Positions 10,801 to 19,039 of a stretch of DNA of 64,000 bases are shown piece after piece. Positions within the stretch are counted from its first letter, which is position 1, and each line of letters begins with the position of its first letter. Origin of the DNA: an uncultured Desulfobulbus sp. (GTDB lineage Bacteria; Desulfobacterota; Desulfobulbia; Desulfobulbales; Desulfobulbaceae); the NCBI RefSeq assembly GCF_963665445.1, contig NZ_OY762276.1, forward strand, positions 2,679,501 through 2,743,500. Direction: 5' to 3'. Position numbers and translations under genes: made by a program. Below the pieces are notes generated by a model, which searched no databases, was not told the origin of the DNA, and saw only the letters and a program-made list of their open reading frames with translations.

Positions 10801-12986
10801 TGGAGCCCCTTGGCGAGTTGGGTGGTGGTCCAGACCGCACGACCGGCTCCGATCAACGAGTTACCACAGCGCAAACGCAGGCCGAACCAGGGGGTAGAAC
10901 CAGGGTGCGTTTCCGACTGTAAGCCGCCGGATACAAGCAAGGTCTCATCAAGTTGGGTATCGCTTAAATCATCCCCAGCCTCAAGAGAAACAGCCCGCTC
11001 CAGTTTATGAATCGAGCCCAACCAGAGCGACAGTGCTCCCAGCTCCACCGCCGTCTCATTGAGGTCCACTCCATAGACATTGCGCGTGGCGATATAATGT
11101 TTCACCCGCCGCCATTCATCAAGGTAACGGCCCGGGTCGATTGACTGGCCAAGCTGCTTCTGCTTTCGCTCCAGATAATGATTGGCAAGCTGACCGGTGG
11201 CCTCATTTAAAAAGGCACCGCTGCCCATGGCCGGTTCACAGATTTTCAGCTCAAGGATTCCATCCGCATCTTCCGGACCAACGTCCATGAGCAGTTCGCG
11301 CAGCGCCTCTTCCACCAGACATTTGGTCAGCACCTCCGGGGTGTAGTAGGAGGCGGACTGCTCCCGGTCAATACCAGAGAGGTGAAGGATAAAACTTCCC
11401 TGAGGGTAAATACGCGGGCGTCCATCTCTAAGTCGCTCCACCTCATCCTTTTTAAACTCCTCGACCCGCTCCTTGGGGACAAACCATGAAGGTGTTTTCT
11501 TCTCTTTCAGGTCTTTGCCGGCCGGCTTCACCTGAATCAGGTCTGTATCGGCAAACATCCCTTTGTAGGAGAGCAAGCCCTCGTAAACCGCGCCTAACTG
11601 GTTGATCCCCAGCTCAGCATAGTTAACCCGACCGATGGATTTGCTTTTCTCATCTTGCGACAGGGACAACCTGCAGATGACCTGTTGGAGGCAGTGGTTG
11701 GTAAGACGGGCATTATCAAGCAGCGGAGTCGATTTTGGGTCAAACAGGGTCGCGGTCAATGGTTGCACCGAAAAGGTGCGCTGCAGCTTTGCACCCAGGA
11801 AAAAATTCGTCTCACTTGCCTTGGAGATGGGGTTGAATCCTTGGTGAATGATGGCAAACAGTTTACGCAGGTGGTTATGAAAATAGGTCCCCTCCTCCGT
11901 TGCCGGGGTAAGCGGTACCTGTTCAAGATCGCGTAGGGCTTCAAGGCTGTAGCCCAGACGATAGATGTCGTCGGTGATCGGCAGGATGTCGAGCTCCCCT
12001 CCCCGCGCCTCGGCGTAAAAGCAGAAGAGAAGTCGGTAGACATAGACCAGGGCCTCATGACGGAGTTCCTCGGCAGTAATCTCCATTTTTTTGCCGGGGA
12101 TGATTTCGTCTTTGAGCACACGTCGGGTATAGGAAAGTTTACGCTGCCTCCGGTCGTTCACCCATTCATTAACCAGAATCTCGATGGCCTCACGAACGGC
12201 AAACTGCAACTGGTCGGTGACGCCATGGGCAAAACGGTGGCTCTGTTCCTCCAGCCGGTCATGCAGGACTTCATCGGTTTCACCGTCCGGGCAGAGGGTT
12301 TCGGCGGCAAGAAAAGCAGCAATGTGGTCAAAGGTGGCGCGTTCCTTGCGGGCAAAGGCATCGTCAAGATCAAAAGAGAGGTAACGCCCCTGGCTGTAGG
12401 TATGCCGATCAAGCAAAAGGAGGCTGCTTCCTGCAAGCAACATAATCCAACGGGGGGCCTCCTCCTCGGTGAAAAGACGGCCTATAGCCTTACCCCACTC
12501 CCCATTAAATTTATTTACTTCGGTTGTCGTGAATTGGTCGGGCAGGATCTCGGCTTCAAGAGGGTCTTCCAAGGCCATACCGTCTCGCAGACTGGCACTA
12601 GGCAAACAGAACGGTGTTTCACAAAACACCAGCCAAGGTTTGTTATATCGGTTCAACCGCCCCAGCACAGGTACATGACTCGTCCCTCCGACAACTGGAA
12701 GAGCCAGCGGTGTCAAATCGGTATAGCCAAGAGCAAAGAGTAGATGATCATGCCAACCGGAAATGGAATCGGCAGCATACCTGTCTTGTAAAGTGAGGAT
12801 ATCAACTGCTGCGGCCTTGGCTCGAAAATACCGGTCTGCCAAAGCCTGTACTTTCCTTGGCGTTGCATTGCTGCCAAGAACTTTCCATCCTTTTACCAGC
12901 TCTTTGACATCACTTTGGAAAGTGGAATCAAGGTAATGTGAACTGTAATACTCACCAACATTCTGTATACAGGTATCAAGAGGCAT
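7842..12986 (-). CDS. Large Eco57I-type N6-adenine DNA methyltransferase (DrmMI/PglX-like)
   Basis: At 1,714 residues this is larger than typical DrmMI or PglX proteins. The SAM-binding motif lies in [13 protein letters not shown] (about 585-595). [16 protein letters not shown] follows, and the catalytic motif is N987-P-P-W990 in [12 protein letters not shown]. The roughly 400 residues between motifs I and IV indicate a large insert. The region beyond about residue 1,000 is probably target recognition, and the first 500 residues are not recognised. Such enzymes mark host DNA in DISARM, BREX and type IIG restriction. It lies between a DrmD-like helicase and the XRE gene on the same strand, which fits a DISARM-type role. 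No nuclease motif was recognised in it. The C-terminal seven residues derive from repeat array B. Confidence 0.9.
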   Translation of the reverse strand: MPLDTCIQNVGEYYSSHYLDSTFQSDVKELVKGWKVLGSNATPRKVQALADRYFRAKAAAVDILTLQDRYAADSISGWHDHLLFALGYTDLTPLALPVVGGTSHVPVLGRLNRYNKPWLVFCETPFCLPSASLRDGMALEDPLEAEILPDQFTTTEVNKFNGEWGKAIGRLFTEEEAPRWIMLLAGSSLLLLDRHTYSQGRYLSFDLDDAFARKERATFDHIAAFLAAETLCPDGETDEVLHDRLEEQSHRFAHGVTDQLQFAVREAIEILVNEWVNDRRQRKLSYTRRVLKDEIIPGKKMEITAEELRHEALVYVYRLLFCFYAEARGGELDILPITDDIYRLGYSLEALRDLEQVPLTPATEEGTYFHNHLRKLFAIIHQGFNPISKASETNFFLGAKLQRTFSVQPLTATLFDPKSTPLLDNARLTNHCLQQVICRLSLSQDEKSKSIGRVNYAELGINQLGAVYEGLLSYKGMFADTDLIQVKPAGKDLKEKKTPSWFVPKERVEEFKKDEVERLRDGRPRIYPQGSFILHLSGIDREQSASYYTPEVLTKCLVEEALRELLMDVGPEDADGILELKICEPAMGSGAFLNEATGQLANHYLERKQKQLGQSIDPGRYLDEWRRVKHYIATRNVYGVDLNETAVELGALSLWLGSIHKLERAVSLEAGDDLSDTQLDETLLVSGGLQSETHPGSTPWFGLRLRCGNSLIGAGRAVWTTTQLAKGLHFGQNAQVPRKLKPGEVRGKDEIYHFLVFDEEMASAARDQLMRGFWPGECEQAKEWQKKQVKTRWTQPELEEALDVCTLIDEHWHRYTNERNLALEQTACTATVWPELANSEAALRQGPSLDEQEQIRETLEASSGSFQRIKLLMDCWCGLWFWPLEKIDELPPRRSFLAAAKLLLGKTLPLPEACSLLSAQLGFDVALLIKAAGSTVPDTETLAETLPWLGTSQSLADTLHFHHWELVFPEVLGEQCSYYGFDLVLGNPPWVGTDWADAAALSTIDPLLGVREVKSAEFNKRRRDILAANEARDYYCSEFTKSLGSSIYLGSKQLYPDLEGIRTNLYKNFIARIWEILSPFGICGLLHPEGPYDDSNGGKFRAAYYPRLLAHYQHINEKQLFSDVDHHTSYSVNIFAGSGKEVRFHHIANLFHPRTVGGCLNHSDLHAPVPGIKDEDGNWNLKPHCNRVVTITEDELSLFAELLEESGTPAIEARLPQVHSREILAVLRKIVKAPQRLKDLNGNYFATQMFNEVHAQRDGITTRQDNPSFQPVNAEEWVLSGPHFFVATPFNKSCREACTHNNAYDDIDLTEIPENYLPRAVYRPGNPQGSRNAFYEAIAEWPKVVDSPFTLINPGDREQWERLLGEPLRIYAVDRSQPGCRTGRNFAFFSKLEGPVSKALILLARDPNAESTFEYRQIVEKVEIQQGIPTEEEMLRLPMPITGRYRYVNREMASTSMERTLMSTVIPQGATHVNTVFAICFTTNAQLISYFSASIALPTDALVKLIGKGHVNVATTNILPFFSGTSYQVPLVARALRLVCLSQDYADLWCDVASSDLHADSWSSTDPRLCHEVEHPWNQLNRDQWDWKTPLRSDFARRQALLEIDVLVALALGLTLEELITIYRVQFPVLRSYELVDEYDARGRHIPNTKRKNQGAKEFRTALDNWDGSSPLTVTWPVDNGQRTVSKIFYPPFTGVDREEEYAQAYKQFQVFSC

Positions 12987-12995
12987 GGCTAAGGG

Positions 12996-13023
12996 CAGTT
13001 TGTAGTTCTGAGTTTCGAATTTC
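12996..13023. repeat. Heptad mini-array C
   Basis: Four 7-base units, CAGTTTG, TAGTTCT, GAGTTTC and GAATTTC, lie between the SNF2 helicase stop and the methyltransferase start, in the same orientation as array A. The surrounding 173-base gap has no convincing gene; a 46-codon frame crosses it but has no ribosome site or recognisable content. Confidence 0.6.
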
Positions 13024-13159
13024 CAGTGAATTGAGCAGGTCGTTGAGTACCAGCCCCCGAACCGAGAATCCTCTGTTTTTGATCAGTATTATTGAGGACA
13101 TGCCCCGAACCATGCTTCTCAAATCTTTACGTAGAGGGAAGGTCTAAAAATTGAACCGT

Positions 13160-16100
13160 TCATTTACCACCAATCACAAGCAATAGTTGGGTCGAGGGTT
13201 CGCGTGAGGCGGTCAAGTGGGTGTCTCGCCAATTCTGGCTTCGATCCTTGAGGTATTCATCCATTTCGGTAATCGTCCGGCGGAATCGTTTTCCTCGGTT
13301 TGAGTTTTCGCCTACCTGGGCAATCTGCTCTTCGAGTAACTCACGACGTCGTTCAGACCAGGCTCTTAAACGCCTCTCCTCTTTGAGTAACAGGGGGCGC
13401 AATTCCTCTTCGCGCTTGGTCAGCAACATTTTCATACGCCCGATGCTTTCGTTGATCGCACTATGAATAAGGAGTTGCGCCGCCGGCAAATCGGGTTCTG
13501 CTCCAGTATTGACCAATTGCTCAAAGTTGGCCCGTTCAAGTACCTCTTTCAGACCTTGGTGGGAAATTCTGCCCCCTTCTTTAACTGAAATACCATGGGC
13601 ATCGATGATAAGGGGGGTACCGGCCACTGAACTCACCTGGCCGATACAACAGAAACAGAGCTCACCAGGTTCGAAGTTGTTGCTGATGATATAGGGCGCT
13701 TCTCCACGTCGTACCTGCATGACCAGCCGCTGGGTGATCCATTGCATGATAGGATGAGTTTCACTGCACAGCAGTTCCTTGGCCCAATATCCCGAGGTAT
13801 TCCTGGCTGCAGCAATGGCTTTATCAACCTGATGAGGATCATCGGTCAACCAGAATTCGCCGTTTTCAGGCCAGGCTTCTGTTGGAATAGCTGTTGCCCC
13901 AGAAATGACCTCGTTCCCATTGCCGGCAGCACTCAATCTCCGCCGAAGTTCTTTATCGGCGGTGACTTTGAACAGGGGGCCGTGCATCTCCGGCTGTTTA
14001 CCCGTGAGAAATTCATACCCCAGAGTAAAAAAATCACGATCCGAATACAGCCTGATGCGCTGCTCGCCCACGGTTGGTTGCGCTAAATCTATTTTCGGTG
14101 AAAACTCTCCTTGCGATACTTCAGTATCAAGCAGAAATCCAAGGTAGTCTTCATGTCCTGCCTGGCTGCCTGATCGCAAAATATCTTCCATGGTTTGCGC
14201 TTCGTTCCCATTTGATTGTGGTACGAAATCAAAAACACCGACATTCGCCTCGACAAGACCATTAGTGGCAATGTACTCCTCTTCGGCCTGAGCATCATAG
14301 AGTTGCAGTACACTTTCACCGGATTGTCGCAAACGGTTGATCTCCTCAACCTTGGCAACAAGACGTTCGAAAATTGTTCCATCTCCCTGGAGTATCCCCT
14401 GACTGGTTTGCACCATGAGATAGCGTAGTTCCGGGGGCTTTTTCTGTCCCAGCCGATCAATACGGCCATTTCGCTGAACCAAGGTAATGATAGACCAAGG
14501 CAAATCGTAATGAATGATATGATGACATTCGTGGTGTAGATTGATTCCCTCGGAAGCGACATCAGTGGCGAGCAACATCCGTACAGGAGAGGATCCTGTG
14601 GCGAATGCTTCAACCGTTTTCATAAGATGGACATCCGGTGTTGAGCCACGAAGGGTTGCCAAGACCTGTTCAGGCTGGCGCTCGAAGGCTTCACTGTAGG
14701 TAAAACCAAAGTCCTTTGCTAAGGCGGCGGCCAGAACTTTTTGCGTGCGAGGCGACTCGGTGAAAACAAGCACCCGAGGACTGTCCGACTTCGCGGTCCA
14801 TCCAAGGGCTTCAAGTTGTTTTTTCAGGAGCTGATAGCGAGACGACTGGGCAATACTGATTCGGCCCAAGGAGGAGCGAAGCGTTGTGAGATATTGCGTT
14901 TCCTCTTCTAATTCTGCGGTGATTTCTTGCTGAAGTTCTGTCAGACGTTTGTCCACAGTTTCCAGGCAGGCCTCAGGGCTCGAAAGAAAGAGTTTATAGA
15001 GAACGTACTGTACCATGGCATGATGGGTCCAGCTTTTCCCCTTGGGCCGAGACATCTCTTCTTCTGTCAGCTCTTTTGCCTTTCGACGAAGATCAGCAAG
15101 GATTCTATACACCGCCTCTTCTTCCTGTGTGGCACAAATGGTGGTCTGATCAAGAGGAATGACCTTTCGTGCAGTGAGTAAGTCACCAGCATCTTCACGC
15201 ACATCCTCCTTAAAGCGCATGACATAAAAATCTTTGATGTCATCCGCGCTGTATTCCTTGTATTGCGGGTCGGGAATCACGGAAGGATCAAGCAATGAGA
15301 TGAGTCGGCCAAAGGTCTCACGTTTGCCGTTGTGGGGTGTTGCGGTGGTCAACAAAATGGAGTCAGCCCGGCGTGAAAGCTGCCTGGCAAGGCGATAACT
15401 GAGATTACGCTCTGGAACACTCGCCCCGGCAACATTATGCGCTTCATCAATGACGACCACGTCCCAACGGGTCTGCTTGAGGAAATGCTCATAGCGTCCG
15501 ACATTTTTCAGGGTATCGATACTGACGATTACCCGGTGGTAGACTTCAAATGGATTTTTATTAGCGGGGATCCGCAAACGAAGATTGGCAATACCGGCCG
15601 AGTCAAGACGGACTAGTGGTAGGTTAAACCTATTCCACAATTCGGCTTGGAACTGCGTCAGCATTGATTTTTTAGCCAGCACCAGAATTCGTTTTGCCCG
15701 ACCACGTCGCATGAGTTCTGTGAGAATCATGCCGACCTGAATGGTTTTACCCAATCCAACTGCATCAGCCAGAAGCAGGCGAGGCCGCAACTGCCTGAGG
15801 GCACGGGCAACAACCTCCTCCTGAAATTTCATAGCCTTGAAAACGCCTAGCCCCTTGAGATCTGGCTTGACGCCGGTAGCCGGCATCTGCCTCAATTGGG
15901 CGCCAAGAAATAGTTTGGAAAGTTTGTATCCTTTGGAGTCATCTTTGATCAGTTGGATTTGGGTGGGATCTACAGGAGTGATATCGTCAAGTTGGGTAAG
16001 AAAGACTGCTTCGTGACCACGGACAAGATCGTCAATCCCAACACAGTGAACCGCGTGCTCAAGCTCCGACACTCCCATCTTACCACTTTGTTTGTGCTCA

Positions 16101-16648
16101 GTGATTTCAACACGGGTAATGAGCCATTCCGCATCCCTGCAAATTATTTTTTGCCCTGGGGTAAGGACGGTCTTTGTAGAACCTTTCTGAATTTTATCTG
16201 TGCATTGTTGCTGAGCGGGGGAGGAAGGTTTGCTTTCCGGTAGGGGGCCTACAGCATCGAATGCAAGACAGAGATCAGTTTTTCCAGCAAATTTTAGGCA
16301 GGAATTAACAACTTCAACATCATCATCAAATCCAATCAATGAGTTAAAATCTTTCTCCTGATCGTTGCTTGAAATGAAATAGGCGATCATCGCCTTACAC
16401 CAAGGACGGGCCAGCTCAGAAATTGATGACCATTCGTGACTGACCTGGTCAAAAACATGGACGATGGCAGCAGCCAACTCAATATTAACCTTTCCTGTTT
16501 GTTGGTGAGCAGCTTGAGCATTCGCCAGATGTTGGTGGGCCTGCAGAAGTAAATCGGAAAGAGAAATATTTTTCGTTTCTTTAAGAGATTGGAAGAGTCG
16601 TGCGGCTAAGGCATTACTCAGTCCGGTAGGTTGGAAGAGGTTGCTCAT
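13160..16648 (-). CDS. SNF2-family helicase/translocase, DrmD-like
   Basis: The 1,162-residue protein has SNF2 helicase motifs: ADAVGLGKT (Walker A, about 294-300), VVIDEAHN (about 400) and LLTTATPHNG. The C-terminal helicase half contains LLATDVASEGINL and QRNGRIDRLGQ, the latter being motif VI. A long C-terminal tail is rich in charged helices (about 1060-1140), possibly a coiled coil. SNF2 proteins of this shape occur as DrmD in class 1 DISARM beside an adenine methyltransferase, which is exactly the neighbour here. It probably moves along double-stranded DNA and couples methylation status to restriction. It is first in the minus-strand block, with a 244-base AT-rich upstream gap in which I see no strong promoter. 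Family is certain; DISARM membership is likely but not proven. Confidence 0.88.
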   Translation of the reverse strand: MSNLFQPTGLSNALAARLFQSLKETKNISLSDLLLQAHQHLANAQAAHQQTGKVNIELAAAIVHVFDQVSHEWSSISELARPWCKAMIAYFISSNDQEKDFNSLIGFDDDVEVVNSCLKFAGKTDLCLAFDAVGPLPESKPSSPAQQQCTDKIQKGSTKTVLTPGQKIICRDAEWLITRVEITEHKQSGKMGVSELEHAVHCVGIDDLVRGHEAVFLTQLDDITPVDPTQIQLIKDDSKGYKLSKLFLGAQLRQMPATGVKPDLKGLGVFKAMKFQEEVVARALRQLRPRLLLADAVGLGKTIQVGMILTELMRRGRAKRILVLAKKSMLTQFQAELWNRFNLPLVRLDSAGIANLRLRIPANKNPFEVYHRVIVSIDTLKNVGRYEHFLKQTRWDVVVIDEAHNVAGASVPERNLSYRLARQLSRRADSILLTTATPHNGKRETFGRLISLLDPSVIPDPQYKEYSADDIKDFYVMRFKEDVREDAGDLLTARKVIPLDQTTICATQEEEAVYRILADLRRKAKELTEEEMSRPKGKSWTHHAMVQYVLYKLFLSSPEACLETVDKRLTELQQEITAELEEETQYLTTLRSSLGRISIAQSSRYQLLKKQLEALGWTAKSDSPRVLVFTESPRTQKVLAAALAKDFGFTYSEAFERQPEQVLATLRGSTPDVHLMKTVEAFATGSSPVRMLLATDVASEGINLHHECHHIIHYDLPWSIITLVQRNGRIDRLGQKKPPELRYLMVQTSQGILQGDGTIFERLVAKVEEINRLRQSGESVLQLYDAQAEEEYIATNGLVEANVGVFDFVPQSNGNEAQTMEDILRSGSQAGHEDYLGFLLDTEVSQGEFSPKIDLAQPTVGEQRIRLYSDRDFFTLGYEFLTGKQPEMHGPLFKVTADKELRRRLSAAGNGNEVISGATAIPTEAWPENGEFWLTDDPHQVDKAIAAARNTSGYWAKELLCSETHPIMQWITQRLVMQVRRGEAPYIISNNFEPGELCFCCIGQVSSVAGTPLIIDAHGISVKEGGRISHQGLKEVLERANFEQLVNTGAEPDLPAAQLLIHSAINESIGRMKMLLTKREEELRPLLLKEERRLRAWSERRRELLEEQIAQVGENSNRGKRFRRTITEMDEYLKDRSQNWRDTHLTASREPSTQLLLVIGGK

Positions 16649-16892
16649 ACGTCATTATCCGCTTAGATCGACTAGATAAATCTCCACGCAAATCATAGCC
16701 GGAGAATGGCTTTGAATTAATCCGATTGCGAGAAATTGGTTAAAAAATGGAAAGCTTATTCAGAAGAAAAGAGTACCACTCCCGTATAAAGGAGTAATTA
16801 TTCATTAAAACCACATTGCTCTAATTATTGCCAAGCATTCTACTGTACCGAAATGAAATTATGGCAATTTTTCGAGAATGAGCAGGGTTTAA

Positions 16893-17936
16893 TCATCGAC
16901 CTAGATTGTCAATTGCCCCTATCGCATTCAGCTTATGATCATCGAGAAAATGGGTATACTTCATGGTCTGGCTGATGTTTTTATGGCCCATGATTTCGGC
17001 AACAGTTCGAATATCGACTCCATGCATGATCAGATAGCTCGCTGCCGAATGACGTAATCCGTATAGGGTAAAATCCGTAATGCCTGCATACCTGCAAGCA
17101 TTATCAAATGAACGGCGGAAATATCGATGAGGTTGATCACGACCTTCTTGACCGGACGGTAGGAACACACAGCCATTTTCACCCTTCCCTGCTGCTTGCA
17201 TCGCCTCAAACATCTTGCGTATAGTTCTCGTCATGGGAACGCGTCTAGGGTCCGTTTTGGTCTCTGTGAGATCAATCATTCCCTGTTCAAGTAGAACCTG
17301 GTCCCAACGCAGCCCGGCGCCTTCCGAAGGCCGCATGGCTGTGTGTAATAGAAGAAGTACGTAGCAGTAGAGTTTTTCGGATTTTGAGATGCAACAGTAG
17401 TCGAGCAGAGTGTCGATCTGTTTTGGGGTGAGCAAGGAGAGTCTGTTTTTGGGGGCGGAGGGGCGGCGTACTTCGGCACCAGGATCATTGACATCCAGTC
17501 CCCACTCCACCCTAGCCATCCGGTACATGCAGGTGAGAAAGGACATATCCTGGATGACTGAGCTTGGGCCTACCTGCTGGAGGCGATAGTCACGGTAGGA
17601 GGCAATGTCCTTTGAAGTAATAGTTTGTAAGGATTTGCCTTCAAAGTAGTGGATGAGCCGGCCACCGATTTCCTGATCGAGCCGTTGGGTGTTGCGCTTT
17701 TTTCTCGGTGCCACCGCCATGGTGTATTTTTCCACCGCCTCATTAAACCGCATGTCGTTGGCAGGCAGTTCACCTGGAAGTGGTTCACCAGCACGAAGTA
17801 AGGCTTCCGTTTCTTCAGCCCAAAAAAGTGCCTTTGCCTTACTGTCGAAAGTCGCGCTTTCCCTTCTCCCTTTTACATAGACCGAAGCCCGATAGCTGAT
17901 GCCGTATTTTGTTTTCCAAGTCTGTATCGTTGCCAT
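16893..17936 (-). CDS. Tyrosine recombinase (integrase)
   Basis: This is a phage/island-type integrase of 347 residues from MATIQTWKTKYG. The first catalytic arginine is in TAMRPSEGAGLRW. The C-terminal box YGLRHSAASYL has Tyr where many family members have His. ILxGH is present as EIMGHKN, and the nucleophile is in KYTHF. The frame continues upstream to ATG 18002, but that extension is encoded by a tandem repeat (KNYTKNYTKK), and MATIQ is the usual family start. Neither start has a good ribosome site. It lies 213 bases from the 3' end of tRNA-Pro and is inferred to have inserted the island there. Confidence 0.92.
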   Translation of the reverse strand: MATIQTWKTKYGISYRASVYVKGRRESATFDSKAKALFWAEETEALLRAGEPLPGELPANDMRFNEAVEKYTMAVAPRKKRNTQRLDQEIGGRLIHYFEGKSLQTITSKDIASYRDYRLQQVGPSSVIQDMSFLTCMYRMARVEWGLDVNDPGAEVRRPSAPKNRLSLLTPKQIDTLLDYCCISKSEKLYCYVLLLLHTAMRPSEGAGLRWDQVLLEQGMIDLTETKTDPRRVPMTRTIRKMFEAMQAAGKGENGCVFLPSGQEGRDQPHRYFRRSFDNACRYAGITDFTLYGLRHSAASYLIMHGVDIRTVAEIMGHKNISQTMKYTHFLDDHKLNAIGAIDNLGR

Positions 17937-17940
17937 GAAT

Positions 17941-17964
17941 TTTTTTGTGTAATTTTTTGTGTAA
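17941..17964. repeat. Two tandem 12-bp repeats upstream of the integrase
   Basis: TTTTTTGTGTAA occurs twice in direct tandem, immediately before the preferred integrase start. It could be a recombination-protein or regulator arm site, or simple slippage DNA. Confidence 0.5.
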
Positions 17965-18099
17965 TTTTTCCAAAACACACGACGACAAACAACGATATAC
18001 AACGATTAAAACTGAGCGCAACCTCAAATTAATTTGAATAAAATCGGTACATTAAGAAGGGAAACCGGCTGAAAGCATTGAAAATACAGGATTACGCAC

Positions 18100-18140
18100 A
18101 AAAAAAGGGGTTAGACGCTCTAAAAAGCATCTAACCCCTT
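18100..18140 (-). terminator. Intrinsic terminator of tRNA-Pro
   Basis: An 11-bp perfect stem, AAGGGGTTAGA (18105-18115) with TCTAACCCCTT (18130-18140), is followed on the minus strand by a run of seven T residues. It lies just past the tRNA 3' end. Confidence 0.85.
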
Positions 18141-18148
18141 GATATTAC

Positions 18149-18225
18149 TGGTCGGAACGAGAGGATTTGAACCTCCGGCCCCCTGAACCCCATTCAGGTG
18201 CGCTACCAGGCTGCGCTACGTTCCG
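18149..18225 (-). tRNA. tRNA-Pro (anticodon GGG)
   Basis: The 77-nt cloverleaf has a 7-bp acceptor stem, anticodon stem CCTGA/TCAGG around loop ATGGGGT (anticodon GGG), T-loop GGTTCAAATCC, and an encoded CCA end. It has its own promoter and terminator and marks the right border of the island. Confidence 0.97.
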
Positions 18226-18240
18226 AAAAATGTGCGGCAG

Positions 18241-18270
18241 TATATAGCACTAATGGCCTATATCTGTCAA
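18241..18270 (-). promoter_or_regulatory. Sigma-70 promoter for tRNA-Pro
   Basis: On the minus strand TTGACA (18270-18265) and TATATA (18246-18241) are separated by 18 bases. The predicted transcription start falls about 10 bases before the tRNA. Confidence 0.75.
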
Positions 18271-18276
18271 CTCATT

Positions 18277-18669
18277 TTAACTCTTTAAAATCCTTCCTTG
18301 GTCGAGTTTGACTAAAATACTTCGTAGTTCCTGCTTCACCTGCTGCAATATGTCGGCTGGCGGTTGTTTTTCAAGTGGCACGGAGCTCGCCCCCTGGCGA
18401 GACAAAGATGATTGCTGCCCCTCTTTCAGGAACCTTTTTGCACCGGAAATCGTATATCCCTGGTGATGAAGCAAGTCCTTAATGGATAACAGGGCCTCAA
18501 TGTCTTTGCGGCGATACAAACGCTGTTTGGATTTGCCCCGATGAGGCCTGAGCAGGGAAAACTCCGATTCCCAGTATCTGAGCACATGGCTTTCCACGCC
18601 CACGAGTTCACTCACCTCGCCGATGCGGAAATAGACCTTGTTAGGAATCTTGGAAAAATCCGGAGCCAT
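18277..18669 (-). CDS. MerR-family transcriptional regulator
   Basis: The 130-residue protein has an N-terminal winged-helix MerR domain (YFRIGEVSELVGVESHVLRYWESEF, split here as YFRIGEVSEL and LRYWESEF) and RRGKDIEALLSIK-like wing residues (YRRKDIEALLSIKDLL). The C-terminal part is short and lacks metal-binding cysteines. It follows ihfA on the same strand after a 73-base gap, with a GAGGAGA ribosome site. This pheST-ihfA-merR order is common in Deltaproteobacteria-type genomes. Its ligand and targets are unknown. Confidence 0.88.
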   Translation of the reverse strand: MAPDFSKIPNKVYFRIGEVSELVGVESHVLRYWESEFSLLRPHRGKSKQRLYRRKDIEALLSIKDLLHHQGYTISGAKRFLKEGQQSSLSRQGASSVPLEKQPPADILQQVKQELRSILVKLDQGRILKS

Positions 18670-18742
18670 CGATTCTCCTCACCGCATGCCCCTGCCCTAT
18701 AAATTAAAGTTCCTTGGGCTATCCTCTCGATGATTCTGGCAA

Positions 18743-19039
18743 TTACTCATCGGTATTGAGCCGCTCGCGCAGACGTTTGCTGGGGCGAAAAGAAACCATC
18801 TGGCGCTTGGTAATGGTCATGGACTCGCCGGTGCGGGGGTTACGACCACGCCGCGGAGATTTGTCTCGCACGGTGAGGGTTCCGAACTGGACCAGTTTAA
18901 TGGACTCACCGGCGACCATGGTATTTTTCATGGTTGCGAAAACCGTGTCCACAATCTCAGCGGCGTTGCGCTGGGATACGCCCAACTTTTCGTTGACGGA
19001 AATGGCTAATTCTTTGCGAGTTACATTCTTTTTCTTCAT
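18743..19039 (-). CDS. ihfA: Integration host factor alpha subunit
   Basis: The 98-residue HU/IHF fold has FGTLTVRDKSPRRGRNPRTG around the DNA-bending arm, with NPRTGE at the arm tip, and a C-terminal FRPSKRLRERL. IHF is a heterodimeric architectural protein that bends DNA at promoters (including sigma-54 promoters) and att sites. Its ATG overlaps the pheT stop by four bases (ATGA), so the two genes are translationally coupled. It was called alpha from its position behind pheT, as in E. coli. Confidence 0.92.
   Translation of the reverse strand: MKKKNVTRKELAISVNEKLGVSQRNAAEIVDTVFATMKNTMVAGESIKLVQFGTLTVRDKSPRRGRNPRTGESMTITKRQMVSFRPSKRLRERLNTDE

Larger units (their letters stand above)
1..18140. 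mobile_element. Defence-type genomic island at tRNA-Pro (left end outside the window)
   Basis: A tyrosine recombinase gene lies directly beyond the 3' end of tRNA-Pro(GGG). It is followed by a block of same-strand genes for two helicases, a DNA methyltransferase, an XRE/ImmA protein and a PIN toxin. The intergenic DNA here is visibly more AT-rich than that of the backbone genes to the right. Integration at tRNA 3' ends is the usual habit of this recombinase family, so the right junction is inferred to be the tRNA or its terminator. The second attachment site would lie left of position 1 and cannot be seen, so the island's length is unknown. Confidence 0.7.

Noticed and set aside
12987-13159. 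46-codon minus-strand frame between the SNF2 helicase and the methyltransferase
   Set aside because: No ribosome site, no recognisable residues, and its end is made of the heptad repeat.
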